Source of the DNA: Pirellulales bacterium
GTDB taxonomy: Bacteria; Planctomycetota; Planctomycetia; Pirellulales; Thermoguttaceae
Assembly (NCBI GenBank): GCA_013360685.1
Contig: JABWBD010000027.1
Span: 1 to 33,394, forward strand
DNA: 33,394 nucleotides
Direction of reading: 5' to 3'
The translations under genes were made by a program, and so were the position numbers. Under the pieces are notes generated by a model. That model saw only the letters and a list, made by a program, of their open reading frames with translations. It was not told the origin of the DNA and made no database searches. This document shows positions 1 to 7,556 of this stretch, piece by piece (the first letter of the stretch is position 1; each line of letters begins with the position of its first letter).

Positions 1-172
1 TGGAACAGGAACTGGTCGCGCCCACGCAAGCACCGCCGCGCCGCCGGCTCCGGCCGACTCGCCCAGGCCGCGTGAGGGCGCAGAAACGGAAATGCACCCG
101 TTGGGGGCTGGAATGTGGCATGTTGCGGTGGTATGCTTTTATATCAGCGAGAAAGCTTTCGGAGGCTCTTCA
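1..172. other. Window edge; region upstream of hicB
   Basis: No complete gene is visible here. An open plus-strand frame runs from base 1 to a TGA at 73-75 and has high GC at third positions. It could be the last 24 codons of an upstream gene, but nothing recognisable is encoded. A TATGCT hexamer at 132-137 lies at a plausible distance from the hicB start for a -10 box, but no convincing -35 element goes with it. Weak call. Confidence 0.25.
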
Positions 173-403
173 ATGCGGCACGATTACCATGTAGTTTTCA
201 CGACGATCGAGGACGGGTGGATCATGGCTACCGTGCCGGAGCTGCCTGGCGCAGTGACTCAAGGCCGCGATCTCAACGAGGCGCGCGCGAACATCAAGGA
301 GGCGGTCGAGTTGCTGTTGCAGGCGTATCGCGAGAATGCCGCGAAAGACGCATCCGGCGGCGCGATCTGGGAAACCATCTCGGTCGAAGTCCCTGCTTCA
401 TGA
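173..403 (+). CDS. hicB: HicB family antitoxin
   Basis: This 76-residue protein has the compact HicB fold signature: a beta-strand start (YHVVFTTIEDGWIMATVPEL), then PGAVTQG and the helix EARANIKEAVELLLQAY. HicB proteins bind and neutralise the HicA mRNA interferase and usually autoregulate the operon. A longer frame opens at 92, but the ATG at 173 is preferred because GGAGG lies at 161-165, seven bases upstream, and the protein then begins directly at the domain. The version is short and has no obvious C-terminal ribbon-helix-helix or HTH DNA-binding domain, so autoregulation is uncertain. The stop codon overlaps the hicA start (ATGA at 400-403), which implies translational coupling. The order is antitoxin first, the reverse of classic hicAB but common in this subfamily. 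Confidence 0.85.
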   Translation: MRHDYHVVFTTIEDGWIMATVPELPGAVTQGRDLNEARANIKEAVELLLQAYRENAAKDASGGAIWETISVEVPAS

Positions 404-585
404 AACGCCGCGATTTTATTCGGCATCTGGAAGGCCACCGATGCTACCTGGATCGTGAAGGGGCGAACCACTCCATCTACCGCAACCCAGGCAATGGACG
501 GTGTGCAGCAGTCCCCCGGCACCGCGAGATCAAAGAGACGACGGCTCGCACGATTTGTGACCAGCTCGGGATACCGCGGCCGTAA
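400..585 (+). CDS. hicA: HicA family mRNA interferase toxin
   Basis: This is a 61-residue protein of typical HicA size with a double-stranded-RNA-binding-like fold. It shows the N-terminal helix KRRDFIRHLEGHRCYLDREG, the family motif GANHSIYRNP with the likely catalytic His24, then a basic strand with PRHREIK and a C-terminal helix ending in QLGI. HicA toxins cleave mRNA during translation and arrest growth until HicB is replenished. The start ATG at 400 overlaps the hicB stop by four bases, so the two are translated together. No frameshift or missing catalytic residue is seen, so the module looks intact. Confidence 0.85.
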   Translation: MKRRDFIRHLEGHRCYLDREGANHSIYRNPGNGRCAAVPRHREIKETTARTICDQLGIPRP

Positions 586-600
586 CAGGCAGCTTTGCTT

Positions 601-711
601 CGGAACGATCGTTCCGGCGCTTAGGACGTGTCCAAGAACAACTCCGTGAATTGATGTCGAGCGGACTTCAGTCCGCTCGGGCGGAGTGAATTCCGCCCTA
701 CGAACTTGTTC
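601..711. repeat. Cluster of palindromes between convergent genes
   Basis: Four inverted repeats sit between the 3' ends of hicA and the minus-strand esterase gene. They are a perfect 16-bp palindrome at 601-616 (CGGAACGATCGTTCCG), a 10-bp-arm hairpin at 658-679 (arm CGAGCGGACT, 2-base loop), a 7-bp-arm hairpin at 679-698 (GGGCGGA/TCCGCCC) and CGAAC/GTTCG at 700-711. The GC-rich hairpins resemble REP-like palindromes scattered in planctomycete genomes. Between convergent genes they could also act as bidirectional terminators, although no U-tract follows. Confidence 0.6.
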
Positions 712-723
712 GCAGACAGGTGC

Positions 724-2100
724 TTACCACTTGTCCGTCCGGAACGGCCCGGCCGGCAGGCCCTCTTTGTTCATCAGGTTCGGCAAGGCGTCTTCGGTCC
801 AGGCATATCGCACGGCCACCGGATTGGACACTTTCTCGCTGTGGACCACGAGCGTATGGCCGTCCAGCGTGCCAGCGGCCGGCTGGAACTGTCGGTCCTC
901 TCCGGCAATTTCCAGGTGCGAGGGGGCATTGCCGTCGCGCGTTGCCAGACCGGATCCGGTGTGCTCGAAGACGACTCGGATCTTGTCTCCCTCGATCTTC
1001 ATTTCCTTGTAGAGAGGGCCGGAGTAGACCAGATCCTTCTGCCCATAGTCCTTGGCCAGCGCCCAGAGCGCCAGCCGCTTCGCCACGTCCTGCTTGTTCC
1101 GCGGATGGATGTCGCGGACGTTGCCCGTGATGTCGTTGACGACCACCATGCCGCTCTGCGGGACGTCCATGGCCGCCGTCTGGGCTTCCCAGAATTCCGG
1201 CAGGGTCCGGACGGTGATCTGGGGACGGCTGGGGTTGGTGTAGAGGAAGGGTGCAATCTGGACGTAATAGAACGCGAAGTCGCCGCGGCCCCAAAGCGCC
1301 CGCCAGGCGCCGACCATCGCGCGCTGCAGGTCGGCGTACTTCATGCCGGCCAGGCCCATGCAGTTGCTCTCCCCCTGGTACCAGATCGCGCCGCGGATGG
1401 CATAGGGGGCCAGAGGATGGATCATGGCGTTGTAGAGGTTTCCTTCGGGCGACCATGCCTGGATGGGCGTGCCGCCGACCGAGGCATTGATCACGGCGAC
1501 GGGCACGTCGAGCTTCTGACGCAACTCGCGCGCGAAGAAATAGGCCAGGGCCGACGCGCCGTTTTCGGCGTCGGCCAGGAGGTTCTCCCGCGTGGCGGTC
1601 CGCCACACGCCCGCGGCGTCGTCGGCGGGCTGCGGCGCGCCTTTTTTCGCGACGGTGAACTGCCGTACCAGCGGGTCGTTGGCCGCATCGAGCTCCTGTT
1701 GGTTGTTGTCGACCGTGTGGTTCGGCGCAAAAGTCCAGTGCATGTTCGACTGGCCCGATGCCAGCCAGACCTCACCGAACATCACATTGCCGATGGCGGC
1801 TTTTTGGTCTTTGCCCTGGACAACGATCTGGTGAGGTCCGCCCGCCGGGCTGGCGGGGAGTTCCGCCTTCCAGCGGCCGTCGGGGGCCGCGGTGGCCTCG
1901 ACGGTCTTTTCGCCCAACGTGACTGTGATTTTTTCGCCCGGATCCGCCCAACCCCAGATCGGTACGGCCGTGTCGCGCTGGAGCACCATGCCCTCGGAAA
2001 ACAACGCGGGCAACCGCACGGCGCCCTCCGCGGCGTGCGCGGAGACAAGCAGTGCAAGCAACACCGACCAAACACCGCCGAACCGGAAACGGGAATTCAT
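724..2100 (-). CDS. Sialate O-acetylesterase family protein, secreted
   Basis: This 458-residue SGNH-type esterase belongs to the SASA (DUF303) family, which removes O-acetyl groups from sialic acids or plant and algal polysaccharides. Residues 1-26 form a signal peptide with core VWSVLLALLVSAHA, placing the protein in the periplasm or outside. Residues 27-110 are an N-terminal beta-sandwich. The catalytic block begins at GQSNM (116-120, nucleophile Ser118), continues through GGTPIQAW (209-216) and IWYQGESN (239-246), and ends at the Asp-x-His motif DIHPRNKQD (330-338). A C-terminal beta domain follows. The start at 2100 has AGGAGG about seven bases upstream and precedes the signal peptide; an upstream in-frame ATG at 2196 would spoil that signal. 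It is a single gene convergent with hicA and divergent from the cysteine-synthase-like gene. Confidence 0.9.
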   Translation of the reverse strand: MNSRFRFGGVWSVLLALLVSAHAAEGAVRLPALFSEGMVLQRDTAVPIWGWADPGEKITVTLGEKTVEATAAPDGRWKAELPASPAGGPHQIVVQGKDQKAAIGNVMFGEVWLASGQSNMHWTFAPNHTVDNNQQELDAANDPLVRQFTVAKKGAPQPADDAAGVWRTATRENLLADAENGASALAYFFARELRQKLDVPVAVINASVGGTPIQAWSPEGNLYNAMIHPLAPYAIRGAIWYQGESNCMGLAGMKYADLQRAMVGAWRALWGRGDFAFYYVQIAPFLYTNPSRPQITVRTLPEFWEAQTAAMDVPQSGMVVVNDITGNVRDIHPRNKQDVAKRLALWALAKDYGQKDLVYSGPLYKEMKIEGDKIRVVFEHTGSGLATRDGNAPSHLEIAGEDRQFQPAAGTLDGHTLVVHSEKVSNPVAVRYAWTEDALPNLMNKEGLPAGPFRTDKW

Positions 2101-2320
2101 TGCTGGTCCTCCTGGCAGGAACTGGGTTGTGTGCGGGCGAACAGACGCCGTGAACTCATGGACGATCAAGGTAGCAGCCTTCGTTTGCCTGTGCAAGCTC
2201 GGGCCTTTACGCGGGAAGTCCGGCCGGCAGAAAGCCGGGCCGCTTGGCGGGGCGGGGGCTTCGGGTTATGCTGGAGCCGTACCGACACGCCCACGCACCG
2301 GATCCCTGACGGCCCACGCC

Positions 2321-3316
2321 ATGAAGCGGCAAGACGAATTGCTCCTCTCTGCCATCGAGGCGATCGGCCAAACGCCCCTTGTGGAATTGGCCCACCTCGT
2401 TCGGGGACATTCGGGACGCATCCTCGCAAAGCTGGAGCACCTCAACCCCGGCGCGTCGAAGAAGGACCGCATCGCCCGCCAGATCATCGAGGATGCCGAG
2501 GCGGACGGGGAATTGAAGCCCGGCCAAACGGTCGTGGAGCTTACCAGCGGCAACACGGGGACCGGACTGGCCATCGTCTGCGCGGTCAAGGGATATCCCT
2601 TTGTGGCGGTCATGTCCAGGGGGAACTCGATGGAGCGGGCCCGGATGATGGCCGCGCTGGGGGCCGAGGTCGTGCTCGTCGACCAGCTTCCCGGCTCGCG
2701 GCCCGGGCAGGTCTCCGGGGGCGACCTCGAACTGGTCGAGCGCCGGACGCAACAGACCGTCCGCCAACGGGCCGCGTTTCGCGCCGATCAGTTTCGGCTC
2801 CGCGCCTGCTTTCGCGCCCACTACCTTCACACGGCCCAAGAAATCCTCGATCAGTCGGGCGGCGAGGTCGATGCGTTCTGCGATTTCGTGGGCACGGCCG
2901 GCAGCTTTGCCGGCTGCGCCGCCAGGCTCAAGGAGCACAACCCGGCGATCCGCTGTTATCTCGTGGAGCCGGAGGGTGCGGCGGTCCTGGCGGGCGAGCC
3001 GGTCCGCAATCCCAACCACCGCATCCAGGGCGGCGGGTACTCGATGAGCGACTTGCCGCTATTGGACCGCGGAAACGTCGACGGCTATCTTCAGATCCGC
3101 GACACCGAGGCGATCGCCGCCGCCCGGCTCCTGGCGCGGACCGAGGGAATCTTCGCCGGATTTTCCTCGGGAGCCAATGTGGCGGCGGCGTTGCGGCTGC
3201 TGCAGGGCCCGTGTGTGGGCAAAACCATTGCCGTGCTCATCTGCGATTCGGGGTTGAAATACCTGAGCACGGATTTGTGGGAACCATTCCCAGCCCCGCA
3301 AAACGGAATTCATTGA
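2321..3316 (+). CDS. PLP-dependent cysteine synthase family protein
   Basis: This 331-residue fold-type II PLP enzyme is related to O-acetylserine sulfhydrylase and cystathionine beta-synthase, which make cysteine or cystathionine by beta-replacement. The PLP lysine is in NPGASKKDRIA (Lys48), the substrate loop is SGNTG (76-80), the phosphate-cup loop is GTAGS (191-195), GIFAGFSSGA is at 276-285 and CDSGLKYLST is at 308-317, all in family order and spacing. The phosphate loop has Ala where GTGGT is usual, and the loop around 125-165 is Arg-rich, so exact substrate specificity is open. The start at 2321 is chosen because the enzyme fold begins there; no strong ribosome site is visible. It opens a co-directional run, with the next gene 15 bases downstream. 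Confidence 0.85.
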   Translation: MKRQDELLLSAIEAIGQTPLVELAHLVRGHSGRILAKLEHLNPGASKKDRIARQIIEDAEADGELKPGQTVVELTSGNTGTGLAIVCAVKGYPFVAVMSRGNSMERARMMAALGAEVVLVDQLPGSRPGQVSGGDLELVERRTQQTVRQRAAFRADQFRLRACFRAHYLHTAQEILDQSGGEVDAFCDFVGTAGSFAGCAARLKEHNPAIRCYLVEPEGAAVLAGEPVRNPNHRIQGGGYSMSDLPLLDRGNVDGYLQIRDTEAIAAARLLARTEGIFAGFSSGANVAAALRLLQGPCVGKTIAVLICDSGLKYLSTDLWEPFPAPQNGIH

Positions 3317-3331
3317 AAGGACCGCCGCTTC

Positions 3332-4468
3332 ATGAGAACCTCTATTTCCACGGTCATTCTGATCGCTGGTCTGGCTTCAACAGCCGCCCAGGCAGCCGAT
3401 TCCGACGTAGCAACGCGGTTGGCGGACCTTCGCGCCGTGGGGCCCGAAGCCGCTGGCCATCGTGAGGCGGCGGCGGCCTGGCAAGGGATCGCCGCGGAAA
3501 GCCCGGCCGCTCTGCCTGCAATCCTCGCCGGGATGGACGGGGCCGGACCGCTGGCCGCCAATTGGATCGCGACGGCCGCACAGGCAGTGGTCGAGCGGCG
3601 CCTGCAGAAAGGCGGCAGCTTTCCCTCCGCGGAGTTGGAGCGATTTGTGCTCGAGCGGAACCATTCTTCACGCGCGCGGCGCCTGGCCTACGAGTTCGTG
3701 TTGCGAGTCGACCCGAAGGCCGAGCAGCGGCTGGTCCCGCAGATGCTCGACGACCCCAGCCTGGAGTTGCGCCGCGATGCAGTCGATCGGATCATCGGCG
3801 AAGCGGCCGCGGCCGCCGAATCCGGCAAGAGCGAACCGGCGGTCGCCCTCTACCGGCAGGCACTTCAGGCGGCGAGGGACTTGGACCAGGTCCAACTCCT
3901 GGCTCAGCGGCTCCGCAAGCTGGGCCAGTCGGTCGATCTTGCCAGGCAACTCGGTTACCTTGTACGCTGGAAACTGATCGGGCCCTTCGACAACACCGAG
4001 CGCAAAGGCTTCGATGCCGTCTATCCGCCGGAGCGTGAAATCCGGGCCGACGCGGCCTATCCCGGCAAGCAGGTCGAGGTCCGCTGGGTGGAATTCGCCG
4101 CCGAGGACGATTTCGGCAAGATCGATTTCTTCAAGCCGTTTGGCCAACACCGCGAAGTCGCCGGCTACGCGGTAACCGAGTTTATTGCCGACCGGCGCCG
4201 CGAGGTCGAATTCCGCATGAGCTCCTTCAATGCCACCAAGCTCTGGTTGAACGGAAAGCTGGTCGACCAGTATCCCGTTTACCACAGCGGCAGCCAGCCG
4301 GACCAGTACGTGAACCGAGTCCTGCTGGAGCCCGGCCGCAATGTGATTCTGGTCAAAGTCTGCCAGAACGAACAGACCCAGGACTGGGCCCAGCGATGGG
4401 ACTTCCAGTTGCGCGTCTGCGACGAAATCGGCGGAGCCGTGCTCTCGGCAGATCGCGATGTCAAGTGA
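3332..4468 (+). CDS. Secreted helical-repeat / beta-sandwich protein of unknown function
   Basis: A 378-residue protein with a clear signal peptide (residues 1-21, core VILIAGLASTAA, AxA-type site). Residues 25-205 are Ala- and Leu-rich and helical, suggestive of HEAT- or TPR-like repeats. Residues 210-365 look like a beta-sandwich: it opens with WKLIGPFDNT, contains KLWLNGK (303-309) and ends in a Trp-rich strand DWAQRWDFQLRVC. The GPF and WLNG motifs recall PA14-like or carbohydrate-binding sandwiches in planctomycete secreted proteins, but no enzyme motif is seen. An AAAGGA ten bases before the ATG supports the start. It follows the cysteine-synthase-like gene by 15 bases, and a secreted propeller follows it, so it may be co-transcribed with both. 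Function is unknown. Confidence 0.75.
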   Translation: MRTSISTVILIAGLASTAAQAADSDVATRLADLRAVGPEAAGHREAAAAWQGIAAESPAALPAILAGMDGAGPLAANWIATAAQAVVERRLQKGGSFPSAELERFVLERNHSSRARRLAYEFVLRVDPKAEQRLVPQMLDDPSLELRRDAVDRIIGEAAAAAESGKSEPAVALYRQALQAARDLDQVQLLAQRLRKLGQSVDLARQLGYLVRWKLIGPFDNTERKGFDAVYPPEREIRADAAYPGKQVEVRWVEFAAEDDFGKIDFFKPFGQHREVAGYAVTEFIADRRREVEFRMSSFNATKLWLNGKLVDQYPVYHSGSQPDQYVNRVLLEPGRNVILVKVCQNEQTQDWAQRWDFQLRVCDEIGGAVLSADRDVK

Positions 4469-4490
4469 AACGACCCGGAGGCGAACTCCT

Positions 4491-4759
4491 CGTGCCCAGG
4501 CGGAGCCTGGGCACGCACTGTCCCCGAGGCTCTGCCTCGACGACCTGCAAACCGCCGCATGAACATCCACACCATACACCAACCGCGACAGGCGATGCCC
4601 ATGACCTTTGAGCCAATGACCCTCGGCAAGTTCCAGGAGCAGGCGGAGCCTGCAAGACGGTGCGTTACGAGGGCTACCTTTGAGCCAATGCCCGTCGGCA
4701 GGTCCCAGGAGCAGGCGGAGCCTGCAAGACAGTGCGTTCCCGGGCGGAGCCCGGGAACG
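4491..4759. repeat. Array of GGC-GGA-GCC hairpins
   Basis: Four perfect palindromes share the core GGC-GGA-GCC, with GGA as a three-base loop. They lie at 4491-4515 (11-bp arms, CGTGCCCAGGC), 4639-4653 (6-bp arms, GCAGGC), 4711-4725 (the same arms) and 4735-4759 (11-bp arms, CGTTCCCGGGC). A further hairpin CGAGGC-TCT-GCCTCG is at 4525-4539. Arms change in a compensatory way while the core stays fixed, which suggests a family of hairpin elements. The last three lie inside the open 5' end of the downstream propeller gene. Confidence 0.75.
4604..4738 (+). repeat. 63-bp direct repeat, 72-bp period
   Basis: Bases 4604-4666 and 4676-4738 are the same 63-bp sequence with about five differences. Both begin ACCTTTGAGCCAATG and contain a GCAGGCGGAGCCTGC hairpin. 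The period is 72 bp, so the reading frame into the propeller gene is kept, and an ATG is present in each copy. This suggests local duplication of a hairpin element in the gene's leader. Confidence 0.8.
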
Positions 4760-5995
4760 AGAGCCAGGCGGAGCGCGGCAGCGAGGATAGTAATCTCGCT
4801 TCTGCCGCTCCTGCTTTTCGGTCGCATCGCCTTCGCCGCCGACTGGCCGCAGTTCCGCGGACCGGGCTCGCGGGGAGTCTCCTCGGAAACGGGCCTGCCG
4901 ACCGAGTTCTCGGAGAAGACGGTCGCCTGGAAAGTGCCGCTTCCCGGTCCCGGGCCGGCCAGTCCGATCGTCGTCGACGGCACGGTGATCGTCACCGCGG
5001 CCGGCGGACCGCGCCAGGAGCGGTTACACGTCCTGGGCATCGACGCGGCAAACGGCCGGACCCGCTGGCAGCGGACGCTATGGGCGACCGGCCCCACGGT
5101 CTGCAACGGCTTTGGCGGCGTCGCCGCTTCCACGCCCGCCAGCAGCGGCCGCCTGGTGTTCGCCCTCTTCTCGTCGAACGACATCGCCTGCTTCGACATC
5201 GATGGCAATCTGCAGTGGTACCGCGCGCTGGGCTACGAGAGCCCGCGGACGCGAAACGACGTGGGCATGGCCGCTTCGCCCTTGATCGCGGGAGACACCA
5301 TCGTCGTCCAGTTGGAGAACCCCGGCGTCTCCTTCGCGACCGGCCTGGACACATCGACCGGCGAGACCCGGTGGCGGGTCGACCTGGAAAGCGGCGGCTG
5401 CTGGACCACGCCCGCCTTGTGGCAAGGCAAGAGCGCGGCGGAAGATCTCGTCGTCCTGCAAAGCAGGGTCGGACTGACCGCCCATGAGCCGCAAAGTGGA
5501 AAGCAAGTCTGGAGACTGGAACAGCCCTGTTCGTCGATTTCGTCGACGACCGCCTGTGGCGAGTACCTGTTCGCGCCGATCAATGGCCTGACGGCGCTCC
5601 GCTATAGCCTGCAATCCAAGGGCTTTGAACCGATATGGCAGGAACAGCGCCTCGGGCCGGCAAACATCTGTCCCGTGGTGCACGAGGGGCGCGTGTACGT
5701 CACGAAGTCGGCGGGAATCGTCGTCTGCGGCGACGCGGCCACGGGCAAGGTCCTTTGGCAGTTGCGTTTGAAGGGACCGTTCTGGGGAACGCCGGCCATC
5801 GGCGACGGCCATCTCTACGCCGCCAATCACGACGGCCTGGTCCAGATCGTCCGGCTCGGCAAGGACTCGGGTGAACTGGTCAGCACCGGCCAGATCGACA
5901 GCGGCGTGCTGGCCTCACCGGCCATTTCCGGCGGGGCAGTTTATTTCCGCACGAATACGCACTTGTGGAAGATCGGGCACAAGGCTTCAGAATAG
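4688..5995 (+). CDS. Secreted PQQ-type beta-propeller protein
   Basis: A protein of about 435 residues. After a hydrophobic export segment (residues 34-50, IVISLLPLLLFGRIAFA) it starts with WPQFRGPG (53-60), the usual N-terminal motif of planctomycete PQQ-like or BamB-like propellers. The rest consists of repeated blades with motifs such as GTVIVTA, TGETRWRV, GKQVWRLEQP and GKVLWQLRLKGP. Such proteins are periplasmic; some bind PQQ, but many have lost catalysis and act as scaffolds. The start is uncertain. The frame is open to an ATG at 4559, other ATGs occur at 4595, 4601, 4616 and 4688, and the 4604-4738 repeat spans this stretch. No start codon lies close to the signal segment, so even the 4688 start leaves an unusually long basic n-region. 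Confidence 0.8.
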   Translation: MPVGRSQEQAEPARQCVPGRSPGTRARRSAAARIVISLLPLLLFGRIAFAADWPQFRGPGSRGVSSETGLPTEFSEKTVAWKVPLPGPGPASPIVVDGTVIVTAAGGPRQERLHVLGIDAANGRTRWQRTLWATGPTVCNGFGGVAASTPASSGRLVFALFSSNDIACFDIDGNLQWYRALGYESPRTRNDVGMAASPLIAGDTIVVQLENPGVSFATGLDTSTGETRWRVDLESGGCWTTPALWQGKSAAEDLVVLQSRVGLTAHEPQSGKQVWRLEQPCSSISSTTACGEYLFAPINGLTALRYSLQSKGFEPIWQEQRLGPANICPVVHEGRVYVTKSAGIVVCGDAATGKVLWQLRLKGPFWGTPAIGDGHLYAANHDGLVQIVRLGKDSGELVSTGQIDSGVLASPAISGGAVYFRTNTHLWKIGHKASE

Positions 5996-6048
5996 TACGC
6001 GGCAAAACCATGTTGTCATCGGCCTTTCCTGTACACGGAGCCTGAACC

Positions 6049-7293
6049 ATGTCCACTCCCGGCGAACTGCCCCTCAGCAGAAGGCGTTTTCTCGAACAGG
6101 GCTCTGCCGCGGCTGTCGGCGCTGCTCTGAGCGGTTGTGCCGCCGCCTCCGCCGCCGCGGCCAAAGGCCCGATGCGCTACCGCCGCTTCGGCAAGACGAA
6201 CCTGACGGTATCCGAGATCGGACTGGGGTGCGCCACGGGGCTGAAATCGAAGATGCTCGGACCGGAACGGTTCAATCGCTACCGCGAAGAGCTCCCGGCA
6301 ATCCTCCATCGACTGCTCGATCTGGGCGGCAACTTCGTGGCGACCGGCCGAGGCTACCACGACACCGAGCAGATCCTCGGCAATGCCATGAAAGGCCGCC
6401 GCCACGAAGTGATCATCTTCACCGCGCCCGACCCGCCCAAGGACAACGTTGAAACGATCATCCAGTGCTGCGAGGAGAGCCTTAAGAATTTCCACACGGA
6501 TTGCATCGACTGCTACTTCTCCCACGGCCGCTGGAGCGAGCGGTTCTACGAGGCCGCGCTCAAGCTCCGCCAGCAGGGCAAGATCCGGTTCATCGGACTG
6601 AGCAGCCACGTGCCCGCCGAGCACCGTGCGTGCGTGGAGGCCGGCCAGCTCGACTTCGTCTTCCAGCCCTACAACTACATGGCCCTGGCCAAGTGGACGG
6701 AACGGTTCGACCGCAACGACGTGGAAGGGCTCTTCGCCTTCTGCAAGCAGAAGGACGTGGGCGTGATCTCGATGAAACCCATGACCGGCCACTTCCTGCC
6801 CAATTGGGCGAAGGACACGTCGAACCCGAAAGTGGCCTCGCTCATGTCGGAACTCAGCGGCCTCGGCGCGGAGCACCTGTACCACGCGATGCTCCTTTGG
6901 GTGCTGAAGAACCCGAACGTCTGCTGCGCGGCCGTGGGCATGAGCGCCGTCGGGGAGGTGGCCGAAAACTGCCGCGCGGTCGGCATGCCGTTGACCCGCG
7001 CCCACGAGCGACTTCTGGAACACTACGCCGCGGCCTGCACCGACGACTACTGCCGCCTCTGCGAGACCTGCCTGCCTTCCTGTCCCGCCGGGATCCGCAT
7101 CCCCGACATCCTCCGCTACCGGATGTACTACAAGAACTATGGCCACCGCGAAGACGCCCGCGAACTCTACGCCGCCGTACCCGCCGACCGCCAGGCAACC
7201 GCCTGCACCGAGTGCGGGGCGTGCGAGGGAACGTGTCCCAACAAGCTTGCCATTCGAAACAAGCTGCGAGAGGCCCATACGTTGCTGGTCTAA
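6049..7293 (+). CDS. Tat-exported aldo/keto reductase-like protein with two 4Fe-4S clusters
   Basis: A 414-residue protein. The N-terminus has a twin-arginine signal (SRRRFLEQ, 10-17) followed by LSGC with Cys30, a possible Tat lipoprotein. Residues 42-320 are an aldo/keto reductase barrel. The C-terminus carries two complete C-x2-C-x2-C-x3-CP ferredoxin motifs (Cys335/338/341/345 and Cys386/389/392/396). The AKR tetrad looks degraded: the Asp position reads Ala98 (FVATGRGY), Tyr103 is present, the Lys position reads Ala126 (IIFTAPDP), and His159 is kept (YFSHGR). Classical hydride-transfer catalysis is therefore doubtful and an electron-transfer or structural role is possible. It starts 53 bases after the propeller gene and probably shares its transcript. 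Confidence 0.85.
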   Translation: MSTPGELPLSRRRFLEQGSAAAVGAALSGCAAASAAAAKGPMRYRRFGKTNLTVSEIGLGCATGLKSKMLGPERFNRYREELPAILHRLLDLGGNFVATGRGYHDTEQILGNAMKGRRHEVIIFTAPDPPKDNVETIIQCCEESLKNFHTDCIDCYFSHGRWSERFYEAALKLRQQGKIRFIGLSSHVPAEHRACVEAGQLDFVFQPYNYMALAKWTERFDRNDVEGLFAFCKQKDVGVISMKPMTGHFLPNWAKDTSNPKVASLMSELSGLGAEHLYHAMLLWVLKNPNVCCAAVGMSAVGEVAENCRAVGMPLTRAHERLLEHYAAACTDDYCRLCETCLPSCPAGIRIPDILRYRMYYKNYGHREDARELYAAVPADRQATACTECGACEGTCPNKLAIRNKLREAHTLLV

Positions 7294-7481
7294 ACGCGTC
7301 CGCGCTGCGTTGGACAACACACCGTGTGCCACCCTTTGTGATTGGACGGGGTTTCCACACCGCTGGGCCCACCACTATCGCAAGCTGTGTTCGGCCCGGC
7401 GGAGGCGCAGGCGCGACACTGCTCGGAGTTGTGAAGAAGTGGTTTGGAATGAAAACCCGTTCAACTCCAAGCAGCGCCACA

Positions 7482-7500
7482 CGGAGGCCGCCTGCCTCCG
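7482..7500. repeat. Short GC-rich hairpin in the leader of the RidA-like gene
   Basis: CGGAGGC at 7482-7488 and GCCTCCG at 7494-7500 form a perfect 7-bp stem with a 5-base loop. It is the only structure noticed in the 263-base gap between the aldo/keto-reductase-like and RidA-like genes. It is probably another planctomycete-type palindrome rather than a specific regulator. Confidence 0.45.
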
Positions 7501-7556
7501 ATATTCACGAAACGTAATTCAGCAGAGTCCGCAATTCGCAAGCAGGAGACCCAATC

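Noticed and set aside
706-3465. Very long plus-strand open frame (919 codons) opposite the esterase gene
   Set aside because: It is antisense to a gene with clear SASA motifs and then crosses a different frame of the cysteine-synthase-like gene. It has no domain content and is a by-product of high GC.
6016-7332. Minus-strand open frame opposite the aldo/keto-reductase-like gene
   Set aside because: The plus strand has the Tat signal and eight cluster cysteines; the antisense frame has no motifs.
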